Origin: Capsaspora owczarzaki ATCC 30864 | Lineage: Eukaryota > Opisthokonta > Filasterea | Length of the DNA: 64,000 nt | Assembly (NCBI RefSeq): GCF_000151315.2 | Contig: NW_011887307.1 | Location: forward strand, 686,876-750,875 | Direction of reading: 5' to 3' | Part shown: piece by piece, positions 22,358-38,093 of the stretch | How the letters are laid out: every line of letters starts with the position of its first letter | Position numbering within the stretch: position 1 is the stretch's first letter | The notes under the pieces: model-generated | Database searches by the model: none | What the model was told of the DNA's origin: nothing | The model's input: the letters and a program-made list of their open reading frames with translations, nothing else | Program-made: the position numbers and the translations under genes

Positions 22358-25300
22358 TCAGTGCTTGGACATCTGTTGAACAGCAGGAAGTGCAGCCTGC
22401 TCCAGCTTGGCCCAGTCTCCGTCCGCTAACGCAGCCAAAAACACACGAACAAAATGTAGAGCGTGAGCTGGCTGGGACGTACAAAGTCTGAAGCTTCCAA
22501 CACCACAGCACACGCGCAACCTTACATGACAAGAGTCGCTTGGTATGGTTGGGATCGGCACTCGTTGTGAGGAACTTGCTGGAGGTGGACTGGGCCAGCA
22601 GGGGCTTCTTGAGCAACGCCTCAAGCTGAGCGCGCAAATCGCGTTGCTTTTGCTCCTCCCGCGAAAGCTTGCTGCTTTGTTTGCCATTCTTGGACGACGC
22701 CTGGTTGTGTCGGGGACGACCGCTATCGGCATCTTCAACTTCTTCGCCAACCAGCCTGGAGAAAGGCAACAAAAGACACGAGCAACAACAAAACAAAACC
22801 AAAGTCGAGTTTTTGTGCCAAAAAAAAAAAAAAAAAAAAAAAAAAAGCTCCACGTCGCGTGCACACTATTCTTACAAATCCTCGTCCAGTTCAATGTCGG
22901 CTTCTTGTGCCGCCTTCTTGAACCACTCGTTATGCTGCTTGTCACTTCGCGCCTTGTGCTCAAACTGGTCGATTTGGCGTGCAAGGGACAGGCGCTTCTT
23001 GATGCCCGCCAAAAATTGGGCGTCGATCGGGAAGGACGGAATGCCATCCTCTGGAAAAGACAAATGTTCACGGAAATGAGTGCAACGCCAAAAGAGGAAT
23101 CGTACACAAACAAGTCGGTAAGCATTCAACGGCATACCTCGACCAAGAGCGGAGCAGATGCCACGGAAGCCCTTCAAATCTTCGGGACCAACAACGCAAA
23201 TGCTGATGCCAGCTGCATTGGCACGAGCTGTACGGCCTGCGCGATGCACATACGTCTGTCGTAATGAAAAAACAAAAGGCATCATGTTGTCATGTTAGCG
23301 TGTTTTTGGTTTTTCGTCCCTGCAAGTAAGGTCACGACCAAAAGCAAAAAGTGGGCTACCTCAGGGTCTCGCGGCATTTGGTAATGAATGACGTGATCCA
23401 CGCCAGCAATGTCTAGACCACGGGCCGCAACGTCCGTCGCAACGATAAACGAGTTGGGATCGGCACGGAAGCTGTTTGGGACAAGAATTGTCACACACGC
23501 ATGTACAAATGCGCAGCAAAAATGAGTATCAGTTACGGAGGAAACTTGTAAAGCAATTTGTAGAAACACAAGCGACAAAAGAACATACCGATCCAAATTC
23601 TTCATGCGCTGACGCTGTTGAAGATTGGCGTGCAAGGGCAGTGGCTTGAGACCAAGAAGCACAAAGATGGAAACGACACGACGAATACAGTCGATCGAGT
23701 TGACGAAAACAAGCGTCCGGCCAGGGAAGCGCTTGAGCAGGTAGTACAAGTACATGTCCTTCTCCTCCTTCAAGCAAGAGATTTTAGCCTCTGTCAATGT
23801 CTGAGCAAGGCCTCGCTTGCCCGACAAGTCGATGATTGCGGGGTCGTCCTGCATGTCAAGCTGTCGCAGCACGACCGCTGGAAACGACAAACCAAGCCAA
23901 CAATACAAAGCAGCTAGCAGTTAGAGCGCGCTCATCCCATCTCACTGCTCCGACGTTCGCTGTGATGGATTACCCAACGGGGAGCGATCGACTTTCTTCT
24001 TTTTGGAAACAACGCGACGCGATTTACGGAACGACTCGCGATCGAGGGTCATTGTGGCCGAGAAGACGAACGTTTGACGTTTAACTACGGAGATGACACC
24101 ACACGAAATGAGAAATTGTACCAAACAGCTCATCCATCGACCACCGCTCGCCTTACCAAACGGACGGAGCTTTTCGAGAACACTGTCGAACGCAGCCTGG
24201 TCCTCCGACGAAGCCGCAGTGCCATCTTCGCCTTCCTCGGCTTCAGTGACATTGTCGACGGCGTCATCCTCGACATCGTCATCCACTTGCATCTCGTCGT
24301 CTTCGACGTCTTCTTCGGCGTCATCATCGTCGTCTTCGTCAAGCTCGTCCTCGTCAGCGTCTTCGGCAGGTTCTTCATCGCCATCCGCATTCTCGAGCTC
24401 CTCCTCGTCCACGCCATCAAACTCTTCGTCGTCCTCGTCGACTTGCATCGGCGCAGCGCGACCTTTGCTCTTTTTGGACTTGGAAGCGTCTGCGCGAGGC
24501 AAAATTTCGTCGTGTTTGGTCGCACGGACTTCGTCTGTCTCGGCAAATCTGGAAGAGTCACAAACAAGCGCACACAAGAACAGTCAACAAAAAAAAAACG
24601 CACCCTGCAAACCAAGGAGCAAAACCCAGCGCAACAGATTTCACAAACCGCTGGTTCTGAACAGGAAGAATGGCAAGAATCTTGGTCAGTTCTTCAAAGT
24701 GGCCCGTGGCAACCATGCGATCAGCCTCATCAAGCACCAAGTGCCGCAAGTAGCGCAGCTCGGTCAAGTGCTGGTTGCCCTGCGACATGTAATCCCACAG
24801 TCGACCAGGAGTGGCGACGACAATGTCTGGGCAGTAGCTGAGCACACGACGCTGCTTTTCCGCCGACAGGCCTCCAATCACAGTCACAACGGAAATATCT
24901 GTGAATTTGGCGACTTTGACAATTTGCTCGCGAATTTGACTTGCGAGTTCACGTGTCGGGGTCAAAATGAGCGCCGACAAGGGTCGATTCTTGAAAACCT
25001 TCTTGGAGGCTGCGTCCGTTTCGGCTTCGTTGTCGTCGCCGTTTTGACTTTCTCGTGCTGCTTCCTTGTCGCGTCCGTTCAAGATGACTTGAAGAATTGG
25101 CAGAGCAAATGCCAGCGTCTTGCCCGAGCCCTGGATCATGGTGTGCCAAGCCAGATCAATCAATGGTGAACAAAAACAAAAAAAAATCTCAAAAATCGCA
25201 GAGGAGGGAGGGAGGATTTTCAAAAACAAACACGCTTACAGTTTCGGAAGCACCAATAATGTCCTGGTAATCGCGCAACCCCTTCAACAGTGCCTCGCGT

Positions 25301-26436
25301 TGGATCGGGGTGGGTCGAGCATAGCCCGCAGTGGCCAGTCCCTTGATGAGAAGTTCGTGCAATCCGAATCCATTCCACTCAGACATGTCTAATGGCAAGC
25401 GTGTGAGTGACATTCGCCCGGAAGAGCAATTCAACACTGGAGGAACAGAGTGGACTTACCCGTGACTGGCGCACGCCCTTGTGAGGAAGCGTCGACTGTA
25501 TCAGCATCTACATCGGCGGCTTGAGCATCCGCGTTATCAGAGGTATCAGGAGTGGCAACGGCGGCGGCGGCAGCAGCAGCAGCAGCAGCAGCCTTGCGAG
25601 CGGCCTTCTTGGACAAGACGGGGGCGGCGGGAGCAGTCACTTCTGCCGCCGTGGGAGCCGCCTTACCCTTCTTTGAGCTTGCCTCTTTGACAGCAGATGC
25701 AGCCGGCTTTTCGCTAACTTTGGTGGCAGCGGCGGGCTTTGTTGCGGCGCCCTTCTTGGCTTTACCCGTGGCCTCTTCGGAAGTCACAGTCCATGCGTCT
25801 GCGACGGCGCGCTCCTGGTCACGCTGCAGATTGCGTTCGTATGCTCGTCGGATTCGCAGCGCCTCCATGTTTTTGACACGCTGCAGCAAGACCGAAACGC
25901 AAATAAACCACGACAAATCTTAGTATTTGATCATCATTTCAGTATGCCATCCCTTCTTGAAGAGAACTGCACCTGCGCTCAGACACTCCATCCCATCACC
26001 CAAAACATCCCAAGCACAGGCACGACGAGACTGCTCATACCTTGAATTTGACGACTTTGCCGCTCTGTCCGTTCGCGCGAGCATCGCCGAGATCGTCGTA
26101 GAGCACGTCGCAATCGTCGATTTCCTCCAGGCCGAGGAAGCCGTCCATTCCCTCAGTGGTTGTGAAGATGGACGGGTCGATCTCGACGTTGCGCCACTTG
26201 AGCGACCGTCCGAGTCGCTGATCGTGCTCGTGCTCCTCGTCGTTGTCGTCGCCGCCCGCGCGATCGCCTCCGTCCGCAGACTCGGCCATGTCCTCGTTGT
26301 CGTCGTCGTCGTCGTAGTAGATATCAGCGTCCGTCGGTGCCTTGAACTTGTTCTTCTTGTTGCTCTTCTTCTTGGTGTCCTGCTTCTGCTTGTTGCCCGT
26401 CGCGCCGCCTTCCTTGTCAGCACGACGCTTGTCAGT

Positions 26437-26475
<39 letters not shown>

Positions 26476-26907
26476 TGATGAGGCGTTGCTGGTCGCGCCA
26501 TCACGCTTGCTGGACGCAGGCTGCTTGCCATCACCACCACCACCACCATGTGGATGCGCAGCGGTGCCACGAGGCGCAGTCGCTGACTTGCTCTTGTTGC
26601 TCACCACGACCGGCACTCCATCATCAGCATCATCAGCATCAGCATCAGCATCGTGATCACGAGTATCATTCGAGGGACGGGTCTGCTGCTTGGTCTGCTT
26701 GGTCTGCTTGGTCTGCTGCTTGTAATCGGTTCTTGCGCTGGTCGCGTCAACGTCGGACTCGGTTCGCACAGCCTTACTGTTGCTGCTGCTGCTGGTGCTC
26801 GTGCTGGGCTTCTGCTTGCTCGATGATGATGATGGGGTTGCTGCTGAAGCACCAGGGAACGACTGCGCCTCGGTCTGCTCCTCGAGTCGGCGTTTGACAG
26901 ACGGCAT
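22358..26907 (-). CDS. DDX24: DEAD-box RNA helicase DDX24/Mak5
   Basis: About 12 exons encode roughly 1137 residues; exon edges run near 26907-26041, 25880-25460, 25388-25240, 25130-24649, 24548-24157, 24084-23974, 23877-23589, 23471-23360, 23255-23138, 23050-22876, 22756-22526 and 22425-22358. A low-complexity N terminus with the Mak5-like [13 protein letters not shown] precedes the helicase core: TPIQREAL (Q), ASETGSGKT (I, split by an intron), PTRELA (Ia), DEAD (II), VFSAT (III), DVAARGLD (V) and HRAGRTAR (VI). Between motifs II and III lies a large acidic insert of over 100 residues, and the text after motif IV ([16 protein letters not shown]) is typical of DDX24/Mak5. The family acts in 60S ribosome assembly in the nucleolus. 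The gene ends 145 bases from SYCP2, tail to tail. Confidence 0.93.
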
Positions 26908-27164
26908 GCGATACTCTGAGAGAATGAGAGAAGAAGAAGATTGAGCTGTGGTGTGAAATCAGTGATTGAGATATCTCCTACCACAGTAGTACTGTATGAC
27001 GAGGGTGGCTCTGAAGCTGCTTTGAGCTGTTTTGAGCTGTTTTGGATTGATTTTCTGAGATTTTCGCCCAACTTCTTGGTTTCTGAGACTCGTCCTCTGT
27101 TTTTTTTGGTCGTTTTCACTCTTCTTTTTTTCTTTTTCTCTTTTTTGTTCCCCACATCCAACGC
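26908..27164. promoter_or_regulatory. Head-to-head promoter of DDX24 and NADSYN1
   Basis: 257 bases between start codons, with an array of TTTGAGCTG units (27021-27045) and a T-rich tract before the NADSYN1 start. No TATA box seen. Confidence 0.45.
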
Positions 27165-31622
<4,458 letters not shown>

Positions 31623-31789
31623 ATTGCAGCGTTTGTTCTTTGACTTTGTCTGTTGTTGTTGTTGTTTTCTGGTCTGAACGCACCAAACGAACTTCCAGAT
31701 CTCGCTGATACTTGGCTCTGTATTCTTGTATTTACCCAAATTCTCGCGCAAGCTCAGTCATTCTTAGTTTTCCATCATCTCAGATCCAA

Positions 31790-32962
31790 ATGGTCACTCG
31801 AGCGGACGGTCGCATGCCAAACCAGCTGCGCGAGCTCTCGATTGAGCATGCTGTGCTTTCGCGTGCAGATGGCTCATCGCGCTTCTCACAACGTAATGCG
31901 ACTGGATCAGCAAGGGTGGAGGTGGGAGGAAGGAGGAGGAGTGGGTGTACCAGTTTCTAGGCGACCCTAGTGAACAATGCTATCACTCGACCATCCTTAC
32001 CCAAACTTTCCCCATACTCGTCGCTGACTAAATCCGCAACACGTGTGCTCCCCTGTTTTGACAGGCGACACGAGCGCGCTGACTGCCGTGTATGGCCCCG
32101 CCGAGGTCAAGTCGAGCAAGGAGCTCCTCGACAAGGCGACTGTGCAGACCGTGTTCCGGCCGAAGACTGGCCTCGCTGGCGTCGACGACCACGTCTGTGA
32201 GGCAATCCTGCGACAGGCGCTCGAGCCAGTCATCCAGCGCACAGCAAACCCGCGCACAAGCATCACTGTCATTGTCCAAGTCATGCACGACGACGGCGCA
32301 GTGAGTTTTCGGATTTCCATTTGCAGCTTTGATGTGTGGATTGATCCATTGGGACCATCAATGTCATCAATGTGCCATGTATGCAACGGACTAACGTCAC
32401 AAGCAAATTTTTGCGCATATGCTTGGATTGGGGTTTGCAACAAAAAACCAGCTGCTGGCGTGTGCGCTGAACTCGGCGTCGATGGCGCTGATCGATGCTG
32501 GCGTGCCGATGAGCGCAGTGCTCGCCGCGGTAACGTGTGCTTGGCTGCCCGCTGCGGATGGCAGTTCAGAGCGGCGGCTGCTCCTCGATCCGACACTGGA
32601 AGAGCAAACGGTAAGGCAGGCTTGGTTAACGTGGGAGAGGGCCTGCCTGTTGGTGCAGAGGGCAAGAAGCTGACTTGTTGCTTTCTTTTTGCACAGGCTG
32701 CCACGAGCATCGCGACGTTTGCGTTCGAAAGCACCAACCAAGAAATTGTATTTTCATCGACAGAGGGCCAACTCACTGTGGACGAGGTATGGGCGTATCT
32801 GCGGGCTGTCAAACCATTTTTGTGGATTGTTTCGCTCACACATTCTCTCTGCTTTGCACTTTGCAGTACTTTTACACAATTGAAATGGCACAGAAGGCGG
32901 CAGCCAACGTACTAGCCTTTATGCGATTATCGCTCGAGCGCAAGTTTTCAAAATCAGTGTAG
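31790..32962 (+). CDS. EXOSC5: Exosome core subunit RRP46 (EXOSC5)
   Basis: Five exons (31790-31892, 32065-32300, 32452-32610, 32697-32786, 32867-32962) give 227 residues, close to human EXOSC5. The RNase PH fold is clear: RADGRMPNQLRELSIEHAVL at the N terminus, GDTSALTAVYGPAEVK, LDKATVQTVFRPKTGLAG, RTSITVIVQVMHDDG, LLACALNSASMALIDAGVP and the C-terminal LERKFSKS. RRP46 is one of six RNase PH-like subunits forming the exosome ring that channels RNA to the attached nucleases; the ring itself is not catalytic in most opisthokonts. It starts 167 bases after the end of NADSYN1 on the same strand and ends 90 bases from ASCC1, tail to tail. Confidence 0.95.
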
Positions 32963-33052
32963 TACCAATTGTTCAAAAAACAATAATAATATCTTAACAA
33001 CAATGTGCTTTAACAAGTGTGTCTCCCCCCCCCCCGAAGAAGCCACAACTCC

Positions 33053-34594
33053 TCATGGTCGGGGAACAACCACCACCTCTGCCGCCTTGGCGTAATACTG
33101 GGTGGCAGGATCATGTTGCATTTTCGAGAGATGAATGGAACGCATCACCGCAGAACCAAAGGATGAGTCGGCAAAGTTCTCCATGACGCGGGATGCGTCT
33201 ATCGGAATCCGCTCAGCATAGCCTTTGGAATGCTGTCGCTGCTTCCCGTTGTTTCGAACAGGCTCTGGCTGCGCGACGGTTGTGGCTGCGACCAAGTCAG
33301 CAAAGACAGGATTGACGTTGCGGCCCCTGTACTTTGTGTTGATCAGGGTTGCATGCAGCTTGAGGTCGCTGGCAAACTTGGCTTCCATCAATCCGCTGGC
33401 AACAAACTCGGCGACAATCCTGCTCGCAAGGAGCTGCAGCAGCGAGGCGCCCAAGCCAAGCGGACTGGAGCCATCTTGCGCGCCGAGTTGAAACTCTGGC
33501 ACCGCGTACAAGACGTTCATTGCACGAGGGTCGTTTGCTGTTGTACCCCGAAACGAAACGGGAGAAGAAGAAGAGGAAGAAGAAGATCGCAATAAGAAAC
33601 AAATCAAACCCCCCAAAAGTTTCAGTTCAAACAGCGAGAACAAAAACGTACTCATTCCTCGCATGCCACGCAGAGTAATCACTGGAATCCGCTCAGAGCT
33701 GGCCGAGAATGCCGGTGCAAGCTGCGCATCTGCCAAAGCGGCCTGGCAAGCGCGCTCGAGTATTTGTGCAGCGCGCCGCTCCTCAGCGTCGTTCAAGAGC
33801 GTGAGCATTCCGACGGAGAGATGCATCTGCGTTGGCGGCACGATCGTGCTGGCCTCGATATTATCCCGACTGTACTCCGGGTCTCTGAGAATGCGTTCTG
33901 CCATGCCACGAATGGCAGTCACGATGGACACGTCGTGCAGCGGAATCGACACGAAATGCGAGTACGCTGCGACCGATCGGACTTCCTGCACAAGGCGGTC
34001 GTGCGCAAGCTCAAGCATGCTTTCGGACGGCGCAGTGATGACTGTCGCCTTGGACTGCGTCGTGATGGCAAAGTGGCTTCCACGTAACTCTGACAAGCGC
34101 TGCCATCGCTCAAACACGGACAGCCGACCGCCCGGACCAGCGCGTGCAAGCTTGGACACCTCGCGGATTGGCAGATCGCTGTCTGGGATCATGACAGAGT
34201 GGACGAGGTTGTCTTGATCCTGGTCTTGATCATGGTCCTGCTCAGACGCTGAGCGCGGTGCGAATCTGGGCGCGGGGCACGGCGGCTCGTCGCGGTACAC
34301 CCGGTCATCGTCATCAGGACCATCAACAGAAGCAGTGCCATTGCGATCCGTGTTCCGCATGGCCGAGGTCGGCGTGGTCGCTGCCCGCGTCGCTGTCGGA
34401 GTACTCGCTGGGTTACGCAATGCTGATGACGCGCTCATCCCGTCAGCGTGCGACGCGTCCAGTGCCAGTATTGGTGCAGCAGATGCAGCTGTGCTTGAGG
34501 TACCTGAGGTGCTTGGCGTTGGATTGGGCCGCGCTCGCGTTGGTGGCGCGCGGTAATTCCGGCTGCCGACTGTCAAAATGTTGCGCGCGCTCAT
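33053..34594 (-). CDS. ASCC1: ASCC1-like KH and 2H phosphoesterase protein
   Basis: Two exons (33652-34594, 33053-33537) give 475 residues. After a disordered N terminus of about 165 residues comes a KH-like segment (GSHFAITTQSKATVITAP), then the AKAP7/2H phosphoesterase domain with both signature motifs, QMHLSVGML (HxS) and LKLHATLIN (HxT). The exon junction falls at RGMTNDPRAMNVLYAV, matching the ASCC1 pattern. ASCC1 belongs to the ASC-1 complex with ASCC2 and the helicase ASCC3, acting in transcription coactivation, alkylation repair and ribosome rescue; the 2H domain may process RNA ends. The N-terminal extension is longer than in animals. Confidence 0.9.
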   Translation of the reverse strand: MSARNILTVGSRNYRAPPTRARPNPTPSTSGTSSTAASAAPILALDASHADGMSASSALRNPASTPTATRAATTPTSAMRNTDRNGTASVDGPDDDDRVYRDEPPCPAPRFAPRSASEQDHDQDQDQDNLVHSVMIPDSDLPIREVSKLARAGPGGRLSVFERWQRLSELRGSHFAITTQSKATVITAPSESMLELAHDRLVQEVRSVAAYSHFVSIPLHDVSIVTAIRGMAERILRDPEYSRDNIEASTIVPPTQMHLSVGMLTLLNDAEERRAAQILERACQAALADAQLAPAFSASSERIPVITLRGMRGMSTFLFSLFELKLLGGLICFLLRSSSSSSSSPVSFRGTTANDPRAMNVLYAVPEFQLGAQDGSSPLGLGASLLQLLASRIVAEFVASGLMEAKFASDLKLHATLINTKYRGRNVNPVFADLVAATTVAQPEPVRNNGKQRQHSKGYAERIPIDASRVMENFADSSFGSAVMRSIHLSKMQHDPATQYYAKAAEVVVVPRP

Positions 34595-34741
34595 TTCGAA
34601 ATCTGAGAATGAGAGAAAGTGAAAGTGAAAGTGATTGACTTGTTCAAGACTGGCGATTGCTCAGAATGGATGGGATGATTGTATTGTTGCAATAATAACA
34701 CAAAAACCGCTTTGCAACTCTCACATCATCGTGTCAGACCT

Positions 34742-37437
34742 TTATGCAAAAACACTGTGGCCGGTCATCTCGGCGGGAGTGTCCAAGCCCATCACGTTCA
34801 GCACGGTGGGAGCAACGTCGCACAGCGCAAAGTTGGCAGGGCCGTCGCGACCAACGGGCGGGTTGGGGAGCAGTTTGCGCGACTTGTCCGTGATGATGAA
34901 CGGGACTACCAGCAACACAAAACAAAGAATCAAGTCAGCAATCATTGCAAAAGACGCGTGCACAAAGCAGCGTCCACACGTACCTGGGTTGGTCGTGTGA
35001 GCAGTGTGCGCACCGCCCTTGCCATCAAGCATCTTTTCAGCGTTGCCGTGATCCGCAGTGATGAACAAAATGTAGCCGTGCTTTTCGCAGGCCTCAAAGA
35101 TGCGGCCGATAGCGGCATCTACAAAAAACAAAAACCAAAACCAAAACCAAAACAAAAAACAAAAAAAAAAAAAAAAATCAAAACTCGGGTCGGAGCGCAA
35201 CAATCATCCAAGAAAACAACTCATCAGACCACCATACCTGTCGCCTCGACGCCCTTGACAGCTTGCTCAAACTTGCCAGTGTGGCCAACCATGTCCGGAG
35301 GGGCAAAGTTGCAAAGAACGAAGGGATACTTGCCGGACTCGATGCCAGCAACCACTTCGGTGGCAACGCCATCGGCATTCATCTCGGGCTGCAGGTCGTA
35401 CGTGGCCACCTTGGGCGAAGGAACAACCTTGCGGTCCTCACCCTCAAAGCTCTGCTCGCGACCGCCGTTGAAGAAGAAGGTGACGTGCGCGTACTTTTCT
35501 GTCTCGGCAACGTGGTACTGCAAAATGCTCTTCTTTGCGAGCCACTCGGACAGGACATCGCCCAGCGACTGCGGCGGGAAGAGCTGCGGGAAGGGGTACT
35601 CGGCCTTGTACTGGGTCATGGTCGTGATGTGCTGCAGGTGGGCCGATATTGAGATATTGAGAGACAAAAAGTCAAGACAATGATCCAGCCAAAGATCAAC
35701 TTACAAGGTCAGCAGGGGTGCGCTTTGGCTCAAAAGGAGCCTTGACGCCAAAGCTCTCGGCAATCTCGCGCATGCGATCCGAGCGGAAGTTGATAAAAAC
35801 AAGTGTGTCGCCGTCTGCGAAGGAGTTGGTTCAATTTAGCAAACAATTTGTCGTTTTCAGAGCAAAAAAACTCGAGCACTAGCGCGACAATCCTGACCTT
35901 GGATGAGACCAGCTTCGTTGACAATCAGCGGCTTGAGGAACTCATCGGTCTCGTTGTTGGCATAAAGCTCCTTGACGCGCTACGAAATCCCCCCCCCAAA
36001 ACGAAAAGGAGCAAGTTAGAATTGTGTTGCGCCCCGGCTTTCACTACATGCGGCTCGGCGTGCGGTGCCGAAAACGCCAACAAACCTCAATCAGCTTGTC
36101 CTCCGAAACGTGCTCGCCTTCACCCGAAACCAGACCGTCGAAGGCAATCTTGATGCGCTCCCAGCGCTTGTCGCGATCCATCGCATAGTAGCGGCCCATG
36201 ATGGTGGCCAGCTTGCCGTAGTTGAGCTCGCGCAGCTTGGCGAGCAGGCTCTCGATGAATGAGACTGTGTCAAAGCAGAGCATTCAGCCCACCAAGTTCG
36301 AGCTCCTCCAAACAAACAAACATCCAATGCCCGAGCTACGCCTCACCTCCGCTCATCGGGCTGGTGTCGCGACCATCCGCAAAGAACTGAACAAAGGTTT
36401 GAGCGACGTTGGCAGCCTTGGCAGCGGCGAGGAAGGCGTAGAGGTGGTTGATGTGGGAGTGGACACCGCCGTCACTGACAAGACCGAGCAGGTGGAGACG
36501 GCCGTTGCCTTGCTTGGCACGGTTGAAGGCAGCGACCAGACGCGGGTTTTCGGCAAAGCGACCACGCTCAATGTCCAGCTCGATGCGGACAATGTCTTGG
36601 TACACGACGCGACCTGCGCCAACATTCATGTGGCCAACCTCCGAGTTGCCCATCAGACCCGCGGGCAGTCCGACAGCCAGACCAGCTGCCTCCAGCGGGA
36701 CGTGCGGGTACTCGGTTGCGAGTCGCGTCATGACGGGTGTCTTGGCGTGAACGATGGCATTTCCTGAATGGGGAGTTGAGAATAGAGAATTGAGAGTTGA
36801 GAATCGAGGGTGAGTTACCGCCGGTTTTTTCAAATTGTTTGGGTTGAGATGAAAGAATTTCGATCTCGACCTCGACTCGAATCTGAGTGCATGAGAGTGA
36901 GAGTCACGGTTTGGCAAAAATCCAATAGCGAAAATTGTATAGATCTCCAATGCATTTCCACACAATCGCTTTTCTCCCCGCTCAATAAGATCTTCTTGTT
37001 CGTTGAGACTGAGAGACTTGCTTCAGAGCCACGAGATTGCGAGCTCCCAAAATGCACAACTGCATAATCCCAATGCAAATCCACTCAATCTCAATACAAG
37101 ATGTTCCCCGTCTTTGAGTAGGACGCGCCCGGTCGGCCGCCAACCGTTCATCCGTCAAAATAAGCCAAGAGCACTTCAGATGACATTTGAGCTGATAGAC
37201 TGGATATCCAGCGCTCGCTCGTGTTCCAATGAGGGTTGATCACGCTTGTTCGTAAGAGACCACCTCTGCTCGTCGTTCTCTCCGCTGCAGCCTCAGCCTC
37301 GCGCTTGAATCCAGGTACTAGGATTTAGATTGAATGTATGTACGAAACTCATGACGGAACTCACCGTTCTCCTCGGGCGAGATGCCCCAGCCGTCAATGA
37401 CAATCAAGCAGGCCTTGTTCGCAACAGTCGCCGCCAT
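34742..37437 (-). CDS. gpmI: 2,3-bisphosphoglycerate-independent phosphoglycerate mutase
   Basis: Eight exons (37365-37437, 36347-36763, 36086-36264, 35898-35979, 35705-35814, 35238-35631, 34984-35118, 34742-34905) close in phase to 517 residues, a normal iPGM length. Key elements are LIVIDGWGISPEENGNA, the phosphorylated Ser in MGNSEVGHMNVGAGR, LVSDGGVHSHINH, TIMGRYYAMDRDKRWER, PPDMVGHTG, FITADHGNAE and the GGAHTAHTTNPVPFI end of the metal site. It interconverts 3- and 2-phosphoglycerate in cytosolic glycolysis using two metal ions, and is unrelated to the cofactor-dependent enzyme of vertebrates and yeast. No N-terminal targeting signal is seen. Intron 1 (601 bases) is long and contains no gene. 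Confidence 0.96.
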
Positions 37438-37637
37438 GCTTATGCTTTGTCCTTCCTATTGAATGAGACAAATACGCCCCACCACCACAGTGTTCATAAT
37501 AGTGTTGCATTCATTGTGGAATCAAAAACAGCAGCGAGTGAGCGTCGAAAGCGAGTTGTGAGTCATGGAGACGATCATCTCAGAAAACTGACAAAAAGAA
37601 AAAAACGCTCAGAAAAGCTCAAAAGAAAGAGTGAAAA

Positions 37638-37681
<44 letters not shown>

Positions 37682-38093
37682 GCAAGCAACAAAATCGGTC
37701 AAAAATTCAAAAGTGGTGAGTGATAATCAATAGGGGTTGAGGGTCAAAGTGCAACTGAGAATGGCTGAGAACAGAGGCGAACAGAATAGGGCTTTCTCAG
37801 CCAGTCAGTCTTGGTTTTTAACTCTTGCTTTCTTTCGTTTTCTTCTTCTTTTTCTGTTTGATTGGTTTGTTGGTGTGCTTTACTTTGTGTGTGACTCTCC
37901 CCTCGTTTGCTGGGTTGCTGAGCTGCGGCGGGGGTGTGGATTTCTGAGATTTGACAGCTTTCCCGCGCTTTTTTCCCTATTCTCTTTATCCGTGCTTTTG
38001 ACCCCCGCGCAACCCCATTCCACAACCCGAACCCTTCAGCCCCAGTTCACACACCATCACAGTCGCAAGGGAAAAGCCCCTTCCCAGCGGCAG
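37438..38093. other. Head-to-head region between iPGM and the AT-hook ORF
   Basis: Contains an A-run of 39 (37641-37679) and T-rich tracts. The frame of the downstream ORF is open back to 37737, but that part is T-rich and hydrophobic like other leaders here, so I treat it as 5'UTR. Confidence 0.5.

Noticed and set aside
24074-25169. Long plus-strand frames with serine runs
   Set aside because: Antisense shadow of the acidic DDX24 insert; the minus-strand reading has all helicase motifs.
37641-37679. A-run of 39 considered as a retrotransposon tail next to the intronless AT-hook ORF
   Set aside because: It lies upstream of the ORF and is not in the position of a retrocopy tail (the ORF is on the plus strand and ends at 40859).
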